In this document: piece by piece, positions 1-7,971 of the stretch | Numbering within the stretch: position 1 is the first letter of the stretch | Layout: each line of letters opens with the position of its first letter | Assembly (NCBI GenBank): GCA_947652735.1 | Contig: CANTEG010000010.1 | Coordinates: forward strand, 45,026 to 109,025 | Origin: an uncultured Lachnospiraceae bacterium | GTDB lineage: Bacteria > Bacillota > Clostridia > Lachnospirales > Lachnospiraceae | Length of the DNA: 64,000 nucleotides | Reading direction: 5' to 3' | Made by a program: the position numbers and the translations under genes | Notes under the pieces: model-generated | What the model was told of the DNA's origin: nothing | Databases searched by the model: none | The model's input: only the letters and a program-made list of their open reading frames with translations

Positions 1-993
1 ACATTCTATACGTCTAACTCAGGACTGCTTGAGCTTAGGGAAGAAATCTGTAAATGGTACAAGAGAAAATATAATGTTGAGTACGATTTCAAACAAGAAG
101 CACTGATGACTGTAGGTGGAAGTGAAGGTATTGACATAGCACTTCGTGCCATGCTTGACCCAGGTGATGAGGTTATCATTCCGGAACCGTGTTATGTTTC
201 ATATGTACCGTGTGTTGAGCTTGCAGGTGGTGTTCCCGTAACGATTTCACTGAAAAATGAAAATGAATTCAGGCTTACCCCTGAGGAGCTGCTTGATGCC
301 ATAACGGAAAAGACAAAGGTACTTATGCTTGCGTTTCCGAGTAATCCTACGGGTGCGATTATGACGAAAGAGGATCTTGAACCTATCGCACAAATATGTA
401 AAGAAAAGGATATTTATGTCATATCCGATGAGATATATTCAGAGCTTACATATGGCGGAGAGAGACATTGTACAATAGCTTCTCTGCCTGAAATGAAAGA
501 ACGTACGATTATTATAAACGGATTTTCAAAGGCATATGCCATGACGGGATGGAGGCTTGGATATGCACTGGCACCTCAGATTATTGCGGAACAGATGACG
601 AAAATTCATCAGTTTGCAATTATGTGTGCACCTACCACAAGTCAGTATGCCGCGATTGCCGCAATCAAGGACGGTGACAAGGATATTGAGAGAATGAGGG
701 AGTCCTATGACAAGAGACGCCATTTTCTCCTCTCTACCTTTGAGGAAATGGGACTGCCATGTTTTGAGCCTAAGGGCGCATTTTACATGTTTCCATGCAT
801 TAAGGAGTTCGGACTTACCAGCGATGAGTTTGCAACAAGGCTTCTTGAGGAGCAGGAGCTTGCAGTAGTTCCTGGTACTGCATTCGGTGACTGCGGTGAG
901 GGCTTCATCCGTATTTCCTATGCTTACTCCATTGATGAGTTAAAGGAAGCAATGGGAAGAATCAATACTTTTATAACCGGATTAAGAGGATAA
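1..993 (+). CDS. Pyridoxal phosphate-dependent aminotransferase, class I/II (5' end missing)
   Basis: The reading frame is open from base 1, so the gene begins upstream of the window; about 330 residues are visible. The product transfers amino groups between an amino acid and a 2-oxo acid using pyridoxal phosphate. The visible start carries a YTSNSGLLELREEI segment typical of fold-type I aminotransferases. SNPTG lies in the middle, and the cofactor-binding lysine sits in GFSKAYAMTGWRLGY (Lys codon at 529-531). The C-terminal arginine motif FIRISYA is also present. It resembles the aspartate/aromatic PatA-like branch, but the substrate cannot be assigned. trmL follows after 4 bases, suggesting one transcript. 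Confidence 0.93.
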   Translation, partial: TFYTSNSGLLELREEICKWYKRKYNVEYDFKQEALMTVGGSEGIDIALRAMLDPGDEVIIPEPCYVSYVPCVELAGGVPVTISLKNENEFRLTPEELLDAITEKTKVLMLAFPSNPTGAIMTKEDLEPIAQICKEKDIYVISDEIYSELTYGGERHCTIASLPEMKERTIIINGFSKAYAMTGWRLGYALAPQIIAEQMTKIHQFAIMCAPTTSQYAAIAAIKDGDKDIERMRESYDKRRHFLLSTFEEMGLPCFEPKGAFYMFPCIKEFGLTSDEFATRLLEEQELAVVPGTAFGDCGEGFIRISYAYSIDELKEAMGRINTFITGLRG

Positions 994-997
994 CCTA

Positions 998-1489
998 GTG
1001 TTAAATATAGTTTTACTGGAGCCGGAAATGCCGGCAAATACAGGAAATATCGGACGTACCTGCGTTGCATCGGGAGCAAGGCTGCATCTGATAGAGCCAA
1101 TGGGATTTTTGATAAATGACAAGATGCTAAAGCGGGCAGGGCTTGATTATTGGGATAAGCTTGACGTCACTACATATGTAAATTATGATGAGTTTTTGCA
1201 GAAAAATCCACAGGCAAAAATTTATATGGCAACTACAAAATCAAAGCAAAGATACACGGATGTCACCTATGAGGAGGACGCCTACATCATGTTTGGCAAG
1301 GAAAGTGCAGGTATACCAGAGGAGCTTTTGCTTGCAAATAAGGAAAACTGTGTGCGTATTCCCATGGTAAAGGAGGAACGTTCACTTAATCTGTCAAATT
1401 CGGTTGCCATAGTTTTGTATGAGGCTATGCGGCAAAGAGGATTTTCGGGTTTGGAGACAGAGGGGCAATTACACAGTTACAAATGGTAG
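998..1489 (+). CDS. trmL: tRNA (cytidine/uridine-34-2'-O)-methyltransferase TrmL
   Basis: A SPOUT-family RNA methylase of 163 residues, the normal size. The family methylates the 2'-hydroxyl of the wobble base in tRNA-Leu isoacceptors using S-adenosylmethionine. Visible signatures are the N-terminal EPEMPANTGNIGRTC and the C-terminal knot segments FGKESAGIPEELL and IPMVKEERSLNLSNSVAIVLYE. The start is GTG, preceded by AGAGGA about 7 bases upstream; it follows the aminotransferase stop by 4 bases. Assignment is by motif recognition and is secure for the family. Confidence 0.94.
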   Translation: MLNIVLLEPEMPANTGNIGRTCVASGARLHLIEPMGFLINDKMLKRAGLDYWDKLDVTTYVNYDEFLQKNPQAKIYMATTKSKQRYTDVTYEEDAYIMFGKESAGIPEELLLANKENCVRIPMVKEERSLNLSNSVAIVLYEAMRQRGFSGLETEGQLHSYKW

Positions 1490-1541
1490 CTAGGTTTATT
1501 GTCATCAGATGCTTACATGCAGGAGGCTTGTCAGACTTACA

Positions 1542-2480
1542 ATGAAAAATGTGGATTGGTGCGGAAAACCATACTATTCTTTGGATGCATATTTTAAACA
1601 TACTTATGGAACGAAGTGTTACAAGCTTGCAGTTGATGCAGGCTTTACCTGTCCCAACAGGGATGGAAAACTTGATGTGCGTGGATGTGTTTTTTGCAGT
1701 GCAGGAGGAAGCGGTGATTTTGCTGTCGGCCTGTCCGAGGCACTTTCATCAATTGACAAGCTGTCAGAAAAAAATATAGTTATATATTTTCAGGCATTCA
1801 CAAATACATATGGTGATGTGGATGATATGAGAAAGCTGTTTACGGCGGCACTGTGCCATGAGCAGGTGATTGGAATATCAATTGCCACAAGACCTGATTG
1901 TCTTGGAGAAGATGTACTCTTGCTGCTTGAGGAGCTAAAGAAAAGTTTTGTACATAAATTTATCTGGATTGAGCTTGGATTACAGACCATTCATAGGAAG
2001 ACGGAACAGTATATCAGGCGGCATTATGGCCTTAATGTTTACGATGATGCTGTAAATAAGCTTAAGCTGCTGCAAATTCCATTTATAACACATATCATAC
2101 TTGGGCTTCCGGGAGAAAACGAAGCTATGATGCTGGAGACTGTCAGATATGTAAGTGACATTTCACGGACAAAGGGCAGTGAGCCAAACGGAATAAAGCT
2201 ACAGCTTCTGCATGTTTTAACTGGAACTGACATGGCAGATGATTACATGGCAGGCCGTTTTCGGGTACTTTCTCAGGATGAGTATATCGAATTAGTAATT
2301 AAATGTCTGCAAAATATAGATGAGAACATTGTCATTCACAGAATTACGGGAGACGGACCAAAGAACATACTGCTGGCACCTCAGTGGTCGGCAAATAAAA
2401 GGGGTGTGCTGAACTCATTCCATAAGAGGATGAAAGAGCTTGGTGCAAGACAGGGGATGTTCAATAATGAGGAGAAATAA
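1542..2480 (+). CDS. TIGR01212-type radical SAM protein (YtqA-like)
   Basis: About 312 residues. The cluster-binding motif is CPNRDGKLDVRGCVFC, giving the unusual long spacing between the first and second cysteines seen in TIGR01212 proteins. WIELGLQT and the GLPGEN loop further along fit a radical SAM barrel. I place the start at ATG 1542 (MKNVDWCGKPYY) because AGGAGG lies at 1521-1526; an upstream ATG at 1509 has no ribosome site. The physiological reaction of this family is not something I can state. Known homologues are widespread in Firmicutes and Gammaproteobacteria. Confidence 0.88.
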   Translation: MKNVDWCGKPYYSLDAYFKHTYGTKCYKLAVDAGFTCPNRDGKLDVRGCVFCSAGGSGDFAVGLSEALSSIDKLSEKNIVIYFQAFTNTYGDVDDMRKLFTAALCHEQVIGISIATRPDCLGEDVLLLLEELKKSFVHKFIWIELGLQTIHRKTEQYIRRHYGLNVYDDAVNKLKLLQIPFITHIILGLPGENEAMMLETVRYVSDISRTKGSEPNGIKLQLLHVLTGTDMADDYMAGRFRVLSQDEYIELVIKCLQNIDENIVIHRITGDGPKNILLAPQWSANKRGVLNSFHKRMKELGARQGMFNNEEK

Positions 2481-2502
2481 ATGAAACATGATAATATAAA
2501 TT

Positions 2503-2685
2503 AACGCAGGGCAAGGAAGTGGTTTTTTATCGGCATGGCTTTTTTTTATAGTTCTGAATTTGAAAAACAGCTATGAAATCAAGTTTAAGGCAACGGCTTC
2601 GCAAGCAATCACATCGGTGATTTTTATTCTTTGGTCTGTTATGTTCTTAGCGGGAGTATCAGAATTTTTATATTTTGGATTTTAA
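2503..2685 (+). pseudogene. Possible remnant or frameshifted small membrane protein
   Basis: After the radical SAM gene, an ATG at 2481 opens a 7-codon frame that stops at 2502-2504. A shifted frame then runs without stop from 2500 to 2685 and encodes a hydrophobic, two-helix-like sequence ending MFLAGVSEFLYFGF. No start codon with an SD box exists for this frame until well inside it. A single-base shift would join MKHDNI to it. Its stop codon abuts the stop of spmB on the other strand. It may be a decayed gene, or simply chance coding in AT-rich DNA. Confidence 0.3.
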
Positions 2686-3210
2686 TTACATCATCATGCC
2701 GAGAATAATACTTGCGATGATTCCTGCAAGGGATGCGATTAGTGCAACTGCCAATGTCCAGCGGGTTTTAGTGACACCCACTGCAAGAAAATAAACAGAC
2801 ATGGTATAAAAGATTGTCTCTGTGCTGCTCATAAGTACCGAAACGGTATTTCCGATGATTGAGTCAGGCCCATATGTTTTAAAAATATCCAAAACCATTC
2901 CAGTGGCGGCGGACGAGGAAAAAAGTCTTACTATGGAGATAGGGAACACCTCAGGATGGATTCCAAATACATTAGCTATGGGGTTAAATATACCGCATAA
3001 CGCGGACAGACCGCCCGAGCTTCTGAAGATGCCTACGGCAACCAAAAGACCTACAAGGGTTGGGGCGATATCGATTACCAGACGAAAGCCCTCACGAACC
3101 CCATCCAAAAATACTTCGTAAACGCGGACTTTGTGTGATATTCCGTAGAATACAATATAACCGATAATAAGAGGAATTGCATATTTTGATACATATAGAA
3201 GGAATTGCAT
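2686..3210 (-). CDS. spmB: Spore maturation protein SpmB
   Basis: An integral membrane protein of the nucleoside-recognition (Gate) family, 174 residues, the normal SpmB length. In Bacillus, SpmA and SpmB act together in spore-core dehydration. Motifs typical of SpmB are visible: APTLVGLLVAVGIFRSSGG, PISIVRLFSSSAATGM and MSSTETIFYT. I place the start at the second in-frame ATG (3210), because the first (3222) overlaps the GGAGG that serves as ribosome site. No spmA lies beside it, which is unusual since the pair is normally adjacent. Transcribed divergently from the DHH gene. Confidence 0.92.
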   Translation of the reverse strand: MQFLLYVSKYAIPLIIGYIVFYGISHKVRVYEVFLDGVREGFRLVIDIAPTLVGLLVAVGIFRSSGGLSALCGIFNPIANVFGIHPEVFPISIVRLFSSSAATGMVLDIFKTYGPDSIIGNTVSVLMSSTETIFYTMSVYFLAVGVTKTRWTLAVALIASLAGIIASIILGMMM

Positions 3211-3308
3211 AATAACCTCCATAATTATTCTTGAAAAAAATAATGAAATATTATATCATTACACTATATGTGTTACTGGGAAAAAATTATACGTAAAGGG
3301 GAAATAAT

Positions 3309-4229
3309 ATGAGATTAGTTACACGTTCAGATTTTGATGGATTAGCATGTGGTGCATTGCTGAAAGAAGCAGGAATCATTGATCACTGGACATTTGCCCA
3401 TCCTAAGGATTTGCAGGATGGTCTTATTCCCATTGATGAAAATGACTGTCTTGCAAATGTACCTTTTGTTGAGGGATGTGGTCTTTGGTTTGATCACCAT
3501 TCAAGTGAGTTTGAGAGAAATCAGCTTGAAGGCAAATATAAGGGTGAAAGCAGGATTACACCATCGTGTGCTAGAATTATTTATGAATATTATGGCGGCA
3601 GGGAAAGATTCCCTCAGTTCGATGATATGATGGAGGCAGTGGATAAGGTTGATTCCGGAAATCTTACTGTGGATGAGGTGCTGAATCCTCAGGGATGGAT
3701 TCTTGTAGGTTTCCTTATGGATCCAAGAACAGGTCTTGGAAGATGGAGAAATTTTACCATCCCGAATTATAAGCTTATGGAAGAACTGATTGATGCATGT
3801 CGTACTATGTCTACGGAGGAAATATTAAATCTTCCTGATGTAGTTGAAAGAATAGAGGTCTACAGGGAACAGACTGAAAAATTCAAAGAGATGGTACTGG
3901 CTCATACAAGGGTTGAAAAGGATGTAATTATTTCGGATTTAAGAGGTGTAGACCCAATTTATACAGGAAACAGATTTTATATATACAGTCTTTATCCGGA
4001 ACAAAATATTTCCATTTGGATTGTAAATGGAAAGGGCGGACATGGGTGTTCTGCTGCTGTTGGTTACAGTATCATTAACAAAACCTCAAATGTTGATGTG
4101 GGAAGCCTGATGCTTAAATATGGCGGTGGCGGTCACAAAAAGGTTGGAACATGCCAGTTCTCAGATGAGGAAATGGATGAAAAGCTTCCAATGCTTATTG
4201 ATGAGCTGGTCAATTATAAAGAAAAATAA
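3309..4229 (+). CDS. DHH-family phosphoesterase (exopolyphosphatase-like)
   Basis: 306 residues. The N-terminal metal motif is TRSDFDGLACGALL, followed by GLWFDHHSSE, the DHH signature; the C-terminal DHHA1 domain carries GGGGHKKVGTCQF. Such proteins hydrolyse phosphodiester or phosphoanhydride bonds with manganese; possible substrates include nanoRNA, cyclic dinucleotides and polyphosphate. The sequence lacks the transmembrane and PAS parts of GdpP, so a cytosolic enzyme is expected. Substrate not assignable. GGGG lies 8 bases upstream of the ATG. The gene is monocistronic, with a strong terminator 50 bases after the stop. Confidence 0.85.
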   Translation: MRLVTRSDFDGLACGALLKEAGIIDHWTFAHPKDLQDGLIPIDENDCLANVPFVEGCGLWFDHHSSEFERNQLEGKYKGESRITPSCARIIYEYYGGRERFPQFDDMMEAVDKVDSGNLTVDEVLNPQGWILVGFLMDPRTGLGRWRNFTIPNYKLMEELIDACRTMSTEEILNLPDVVERIEVYREQTEKFKEMVLAHTRVEKDVIISDLRGVDPIYTGNRFYIYSLYPEQNISIWIVNGKGGHGCSAAVGYSIINKTSNVDVGSLMLKYGGGGHKKVGTCQFSDEEMDEKLPMLIDELVNYKEK

Positions 4230-4278
4230 ATTTGGTTTACATAAGGTAAAATAACAAAAAAGTAAATATATGTTTTGG

Positions 4279-4341
4279 GCTGTCTGACAAGGATATTTTC
4301 TATTATTAATAAAGTGAAAAATCCTGTCAGGCAGCTTTTTT
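4279..4341 (+). terminator. Intrinsic terminator after the DHH phosphoesterase gene
   Basis: The left arm GCTGTCTGACAAGGAT pairs with the right arm ATCCTGTCAGGCAGC across a short AT loop and is followed by six T residues. Confidence 0.85.
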
Positions 4342-4402
4342 ACTTGATGTATGGGCAATTTATCAGGATGTAAGAGACTGCATCCAAACAGTTTTTTTGT
4401 TT

Positions 4403-4433
4403 ACAAATTGTATAATTTCAGAATACAATTTGT
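4403..4433. repeat. Perfect 10-bp inverted repeat upstream of the pilus promoter
   Basis: ACAAATTGTA at 4403-4412 is exactly inverted at 4424-4433 (TACAATTTGT), with an 11-base spacer. It ends 3 bases before the -35 box of the predicted Tad promoter, the position of an activator or repressor operator. The binding protein is unknown. Confidence 0.55.
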
Positions 4434-4436
4434 CGC

Positions 4437-4466
4437 TTTACATACTAAAAAATTTTGTGCTATAGT
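4437..4466 (+). promoter_or_regulatory. Predicted sigma-A promoter of the Tad pilus operon
   Basis: TTTACA at 4437-4442 and TATAGT at 4461-4466 are separated by 18 bases. A leader of about 90 bases follows, with AGTGTGAT at 4464-4471 inverted as ATCACACT at 4505-4512. Confidence 0.6.
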
Positions 4467-4563
4467 GTGATTGTGTTCGAGAGATGGTGTTCGGCTATCT
4501 TGGGATCACACTCTATCGTTCAAATTATATTCATGGTTATTATCTATCTGATTTCAAAACAAA

Positions 4564-5022
4564 ATGATAAAGATGAGAATAAGGAGTGATAAAAAAATAG
4601 AATTTGCATTTTTGACTGTTTTGTCAGGTATGGCGGTCATATATGATATAAAAACCTTTTGCATACCAAACAGACTGACATGCTGGGGGTGTATTTGCGG
4701 GATGACATACAGCGTTGTTTCGAATGGAATAAAAGGCATATTTGACAGTCTTTGCGGAATTGTATGCCCAATCATTATATTTTTGCTTTTGTATGTAGTG
4801 AATGTTATAGGAGCGGGGGATATAAAGCTGTTTGCGGCAATGGGCTCATTCATATGGTATAAGGTGTTTTTCATAGTGGCAGCTTCGTTTGTGTTGGCAG
4901 CAGCATATGGACTAGTACTTGGTTTAAGGAAAGGAGGTCTGTTTGTAAATAGAACCAAAATACATATGTCTGTTCCAATCTTTATTGCCACGGTTGGCTA
5001 CGGTATTTATTCTCTTTGTTAA
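4564..5022 (+). CDS. Type IV prepilin peptidase of the Tad system (A24 family, TadV/CpaA-like)
   Basis: About 150 residues with several membrane segments. It is the membrane aspartic protease that cleaves the leader of Flp-type prepilins at the cytoplasmic face. Both catalytic aspartates are visible: YDIKTFCIPN (Asp28) and the GAGDIKLFAAMG motif (Asp86). The short length without an N-terminal methylase domain fits CpaA/TadV. The start is uncertain: ATG 4564 has no clear SD box, while AAGGAG lies inside the frame at about 4581. First gene of the pilus operon; tadZ follows after 33 bases. Confidence 0.88.
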   Translation: MIKMRIRSDKKIEFAFLTVLSGMAVIYDIKTFCIPNRLTCWGCICGMTYSVVSNGIKGIFDSLCGIVCPIIIFLLLYVVNVIGAGDIKLFAAMGSFIWYKVFFIVAASFVLAAAYGLVLGLRKGGLFVNRTKIHMSVPIFIATVGYGIYSLC

Positions 5023-5055
5023 AAGGTGTGTCTGCTAAGGCTTTGGGAGGTATAG

Positions 5056-5943
5056 ATGTATCACTATAAAATTGGTATATGCGGAGGAGATTTTTATTAC
5101 AATTTAAAGCTCATGGAATATTTAAACTGCCACGAAGAAATTCCAATTAAGGCAGCAGTATTTTCAACAGGGGAGGCGGTGGAGGAATATATTCAGGGCA
5201 ATAATTTGGATATGCTGCTACTTGGTGGAGAAAAACCTGATATGGGGAGCAGCATACCTGTGTCTGGCTTGATTGATCAAAGGGATACCACAGATGGGAT
5301 ATATAAGTATCAAAGTGCGGATGCAGTAGGCAGGCTGATTATGGATAGGCTTGGAAAAAAAAGAGCTGGGGAATCATCATGGATTTGTATTTATTCGCCT
5401 GTTGGCAGATGTGGAAAAACAACGCTTGCAAAGAAAATTTGTACACATCTTACAAGAAGTCTTTATGTTGATTTAGAGGATTACATAAGTTTTACACCAA
5501 GTGAAGCTGAGCTTAAGGATGGGGAGCTTTTCATGTATTATCTGGCATCCGAAAACGATGAGATACTTCAGCTTTTGGAAAAGCTTGCATTATCAAGTCA
5601 AAACAGTGAAGGGTATGTGAGAATTGTAGGAACGACTGTTTATTTTGACAGGCAGGTTAACATTAAGATGCTAAGCTGGCTGAAGGCGCATATGCTTCAG
5701 GAAAACATTTTTGGGCATGTAATATGGGATTTGGGAACAGCCGCACTGCTAAATATACGGATGCTGGAGATATTTGATGCCGTCATTGTTCCTTATAAGA
5801 ATGATACTTCAAGTATGTGTAAGATGAATTGTTTTAGAAACTATATAAAAGAAAATATAGGAAAGGAGCTACAGCAAAAAATAAAATATGTGGAACTGTC
5901 AGAGGATGATATTGATGTGGAGAACATCGGGGCATTGCTTTAA
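5056..5943 (+). CDS. TadZ/CpaE-like pilus assembly ATPase
   Basis: 295 residues. The N-terminal part resembles a degenerate receiver domain (LDMLLLGGEKPD). A MinD/ParA-like domain follows with the deviant P-loop PVGRCGKTTLAK at about residues 113-125, lacking the usual first lysine of KGGxGKT. In the Tad family this protein places the pilus machine at its site in the cell. IWDLGTAALL matches the Walker B region. Located between prepilin peptidase and TadA as in other Gram-positive Tad loci. AGG sits about 7 bases before the ATG. Confidence 0.83.
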   Translation: MYHYKIGICGGDFYYNLKLMEYLNCHEEIPIKAAVFSTGEAVEEYIQGNNLDMLLLGGEKPDMGSSIPVSGLIDQRDTTDGIYKYQSADAVGRLIMDRLGKKRAGESSWICIYSPVGRCGKTTLAKKICTHLTRSLYVDLEDYISFTPSEAELKDGELFMYYLASENDEILQLLEKLALSSQNSEGYVRIVGTTVYFDRQVNIKMLSWLKAHMLQENIFGHVIWDLGTAALLNIRMLEIFDAVIVPYKNDTSSMCKMNCFRNYIKENIGKELQQKIKYVELSEDDIDVENIGALL

Positions 5944-5972
5944 AAGCGTGATAAGAGGAGGCGTTTTATGAT

Positions 5973-7217
5973 GTGAAAGACACAGGTTTAAAGGAAAAGC
6001 TGAAAAACAAAATAATGAGTAATGTGAATATGGCGGCAACCCTTACGGATAAGGATATCGGACAGGCAATCGACAAGTGCATACTTGAGGAAAGTACAAA
6101 CACATATATTCCTTTAAAGGAGAAAGTGAGACTACGGGTAGAACTGTTTAATTCATTCAGAAGGCTGGATATCCTTACGGAGCTGCTTGAGGACGATGAG
6201 GTCAGCGAGATTATGGTGAATGGTGCTGACAACATATTTGTAGAGAAAAAAGGAAGGCTTATTAGGACAGACAGGCACTTTGAAAATGAGGAGAAGCTTC
6301 GAACGGTTATACAACAGATAGTTGCAGGCTGTAACAGGAGAATAAACGAGTCAAGTCCTATTGTTGATGCAAGACTTTCGGATGGCTCAAGAGTGAATGT
6401 TGTTCAAAACCCAGTGTCACTGGGCGGACCTGTACTGACCATAAGAAAGTTTCCCCATAATGAAATTACGATGGAACGCCTTGTTAAGATGGGTTCCATA
6501 GATAAAGGAGTCGCAGATATATTAAGCCTGATGGTTCGTGCAGGATATAACATATTTATTTCGGGCGGAACAGGTTCAGGCAAAACAACATTTTTAAATG
6601 CATTGTCTGATTTTATTCCCAAGGATGAAAGAATTGTGACGATAGAAGATTCCGCGGAGCTGCAAATTCAAGGTGTGGAAAATCTGGTACGTCTTGAGGC
6701 AAAGGGGGCCAATCTTGAGGGGGACAATGAGATTACAATAAGGAATTTGATTAAGGCAAGTCTTCGGATGCGGCCTGACAGAATAATTGTTGGGGAAGTG
6801 AGGGATGAGGCTGCTATAGATATGCTTGCGGCAATGGGGACAGGACATGACGGAAGCTTAAGTACAGGGCACGCAAATTCAGCAAAGGATATGATAAGCA
6901 GGCTGGAAACAATGGTTCTTATGGGCATGGATATACCGCTTACTGCCGTTCGGATGCAGATAGCTTCCGCGGTAGATATTATTATCCATTTGGGGAGAAT
7001 GAGGGATAAGACAAGACGGGTTATTTCTATAGAGGAGGTTTGTAAGGAAGTGGGTGACAATGTGAATTTAAATAAGCTGTTTGAATTTGTGGAGCTTCCT
7101 GAGGGCGGTGATATGGTTAAGGGAAGCCTGAAAAAGGTAAATGACATGATTAATCTTTCTAAGCTGAAAAGTTCAGGGCTGATGAAACGATACAAGGAGG
7201 TGTTGGGTGAAATATAA
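5973..7217 (+). CDS. tadA: Tad pilus secretion ATPase TadA (CpaF family)
   Basis: 414 residues. The hexameric motor ATPase that drives Flp pilus assembly from the cytoplasm. Walker A is GGTGSGKTTFLNA at about residues 197-209. The aspartate/histidine boxes of the GspE/VirB11 superfamily follow as IVTIEDSAELQI, RMRPDRIIVGEVRDEAA and TGHDGSLSTGHANSA. The N-terminal domain includes VSEIMVNGADNIFVE, typical of CpaF. The start is GTG at 5973 with AGGAGG 11 bases upstream; the overlapping ATGs at 5968 and 5971 run straight into a stop. The end overlaps tadB. Confidence 0.96.
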   Translation: MKDTGLKEKLKNKIMSNVNMAATLTDKDIGQAIDKCILEESTNTYIPLKEKVRLRVELFNSFRRLDILTELLEDDEVSEIMVNGADNIFVEKKGRLIRTDRHFENEEKLRTVIQQIVAGCNRRINESSPIVDARLSDGSRVNVVQNPVSLGGPVLTIRKFPHNEITMERLVKMGSIDKGVADILSLMVRAGYNIFISGGTGSGKTTFLNALSDFIPKDERIVTIEDSAELQIQGVENLVRLEAKGANLEGDNEITIRNLIKASLRMRPDRIIVGEVRDEAAIDMLAAMGTGHDGSLSTGHANSAKDMISRLETMVLMGMDIPLTAVRMQIASAVDIIIHLGRMRDKTRRVISIEEVCKEVGDNVNLNKLFEFVELPEGGDMVKGSLKKVNDMINLSKLKSSGLMKRYKEVLGEI

Positions 7218-7944
7218 GCTTTATGCACCAAGTGTAGGCTGGTATGTAGGAGATGCAGTAAAGCTTTTTATCATAGGGATAGTATGCAGCTTTCTGTTTT
7301 ATAACAGATGGTGGGGATTATTTATAACACTGCCATATCTGATATACCTGCATTGGAAAGACTTACATGCCTTTAAAAGTAACAGGAAAAGGATTTTGCG
7401 TGATGATTTTAAAGATGTGGTGGTGGGATTATCAGCCGCCTTATCTGCGGGGTATTCCATGGAAAATGCACTTGCTTATGTACTTGCTGAACTGACAAAA
7501 TCAGGGGTGAAAAATTATATGAGGGAAGAACTTAAGCTTATGATGAATAAGGTTTCCTGTGGTGAGGGAATACATGAGGCAATGAGAGAATTGGGAGAAA
7601 AAAGTGGGATACCGGAAATAAGTCAATTAGCGGGACTTTTGGCAATCGGAAAAAAGTATGGAGGAAACATTATTTATATTTTCCGGCAGTTTTCTGCAAG
7701 CATGGCCGAAAAAAGCTCAACGGAGCTTGAGATTAATACCATGATTGCTTCTAAGAGACTGGAGGGAAGAATCATGACGATTATGCCGTTCGCAATTATG
7801 TTGTATTTGCGGATTACGGAAGTGTCATATTCAAATGTTTTATATGACAGTCTGTTTGGACACATTTTTATGACAATATGTCTTGGGGTGACAATCGGAA
7901 TGACATTTGTAATCGATAAAATTACTGCAATAGAAGCATATTGA
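7207..7944 (+). CDS. tadB: TadB-like inner-membrane platform protein (T2SSF family)
   Basis: 245 residues. The T2SSF domain forms the membrane platform that works with TadA. Visible features are two hydrophobic N-terminal helices, the central cytoplasmic VVVGLSAALSAGYSMENAL and LLAIGKKYGGNIIYIFRQF segments, and two C-terminal membrane helices. The start is GTG 7207 with AAGGAGG at 7194-7200, overlapping the end of tadA by 11 bases and implying translational coupling. Confidence 0.88.
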   Translation: MKYKLYAPSVGWYVGDAVKLFIIGIVCSFLFYNRWWGLFITLPYLIYLHWKDLHAFKSNRKRILRDDFKDVVVGLSAALSAGYSMENALAYVLAELTKSGVKNYMREELKLMMNKVSCGEGIHEAMRELGEKSGIPEISQLAGLLAIGKKYGGNIIYIFRQFSASMAEKSSTELEINTMIASKRLEGRIMTIMPFAIMLYLRITEVSYSNVLYDSLFGHIFMTICLGVTIGMTFVIDKITAIEAY

Positions 7945-7971
7945 ATTTATTAGGGTTATGGGAGGTTTCAT

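Noticed and set aside
4440-4563. c-di-GMP riboswitch before the Tad operon
   Set aside because: There are hairpins in the leader but none of the conserved GEMM core sequences.
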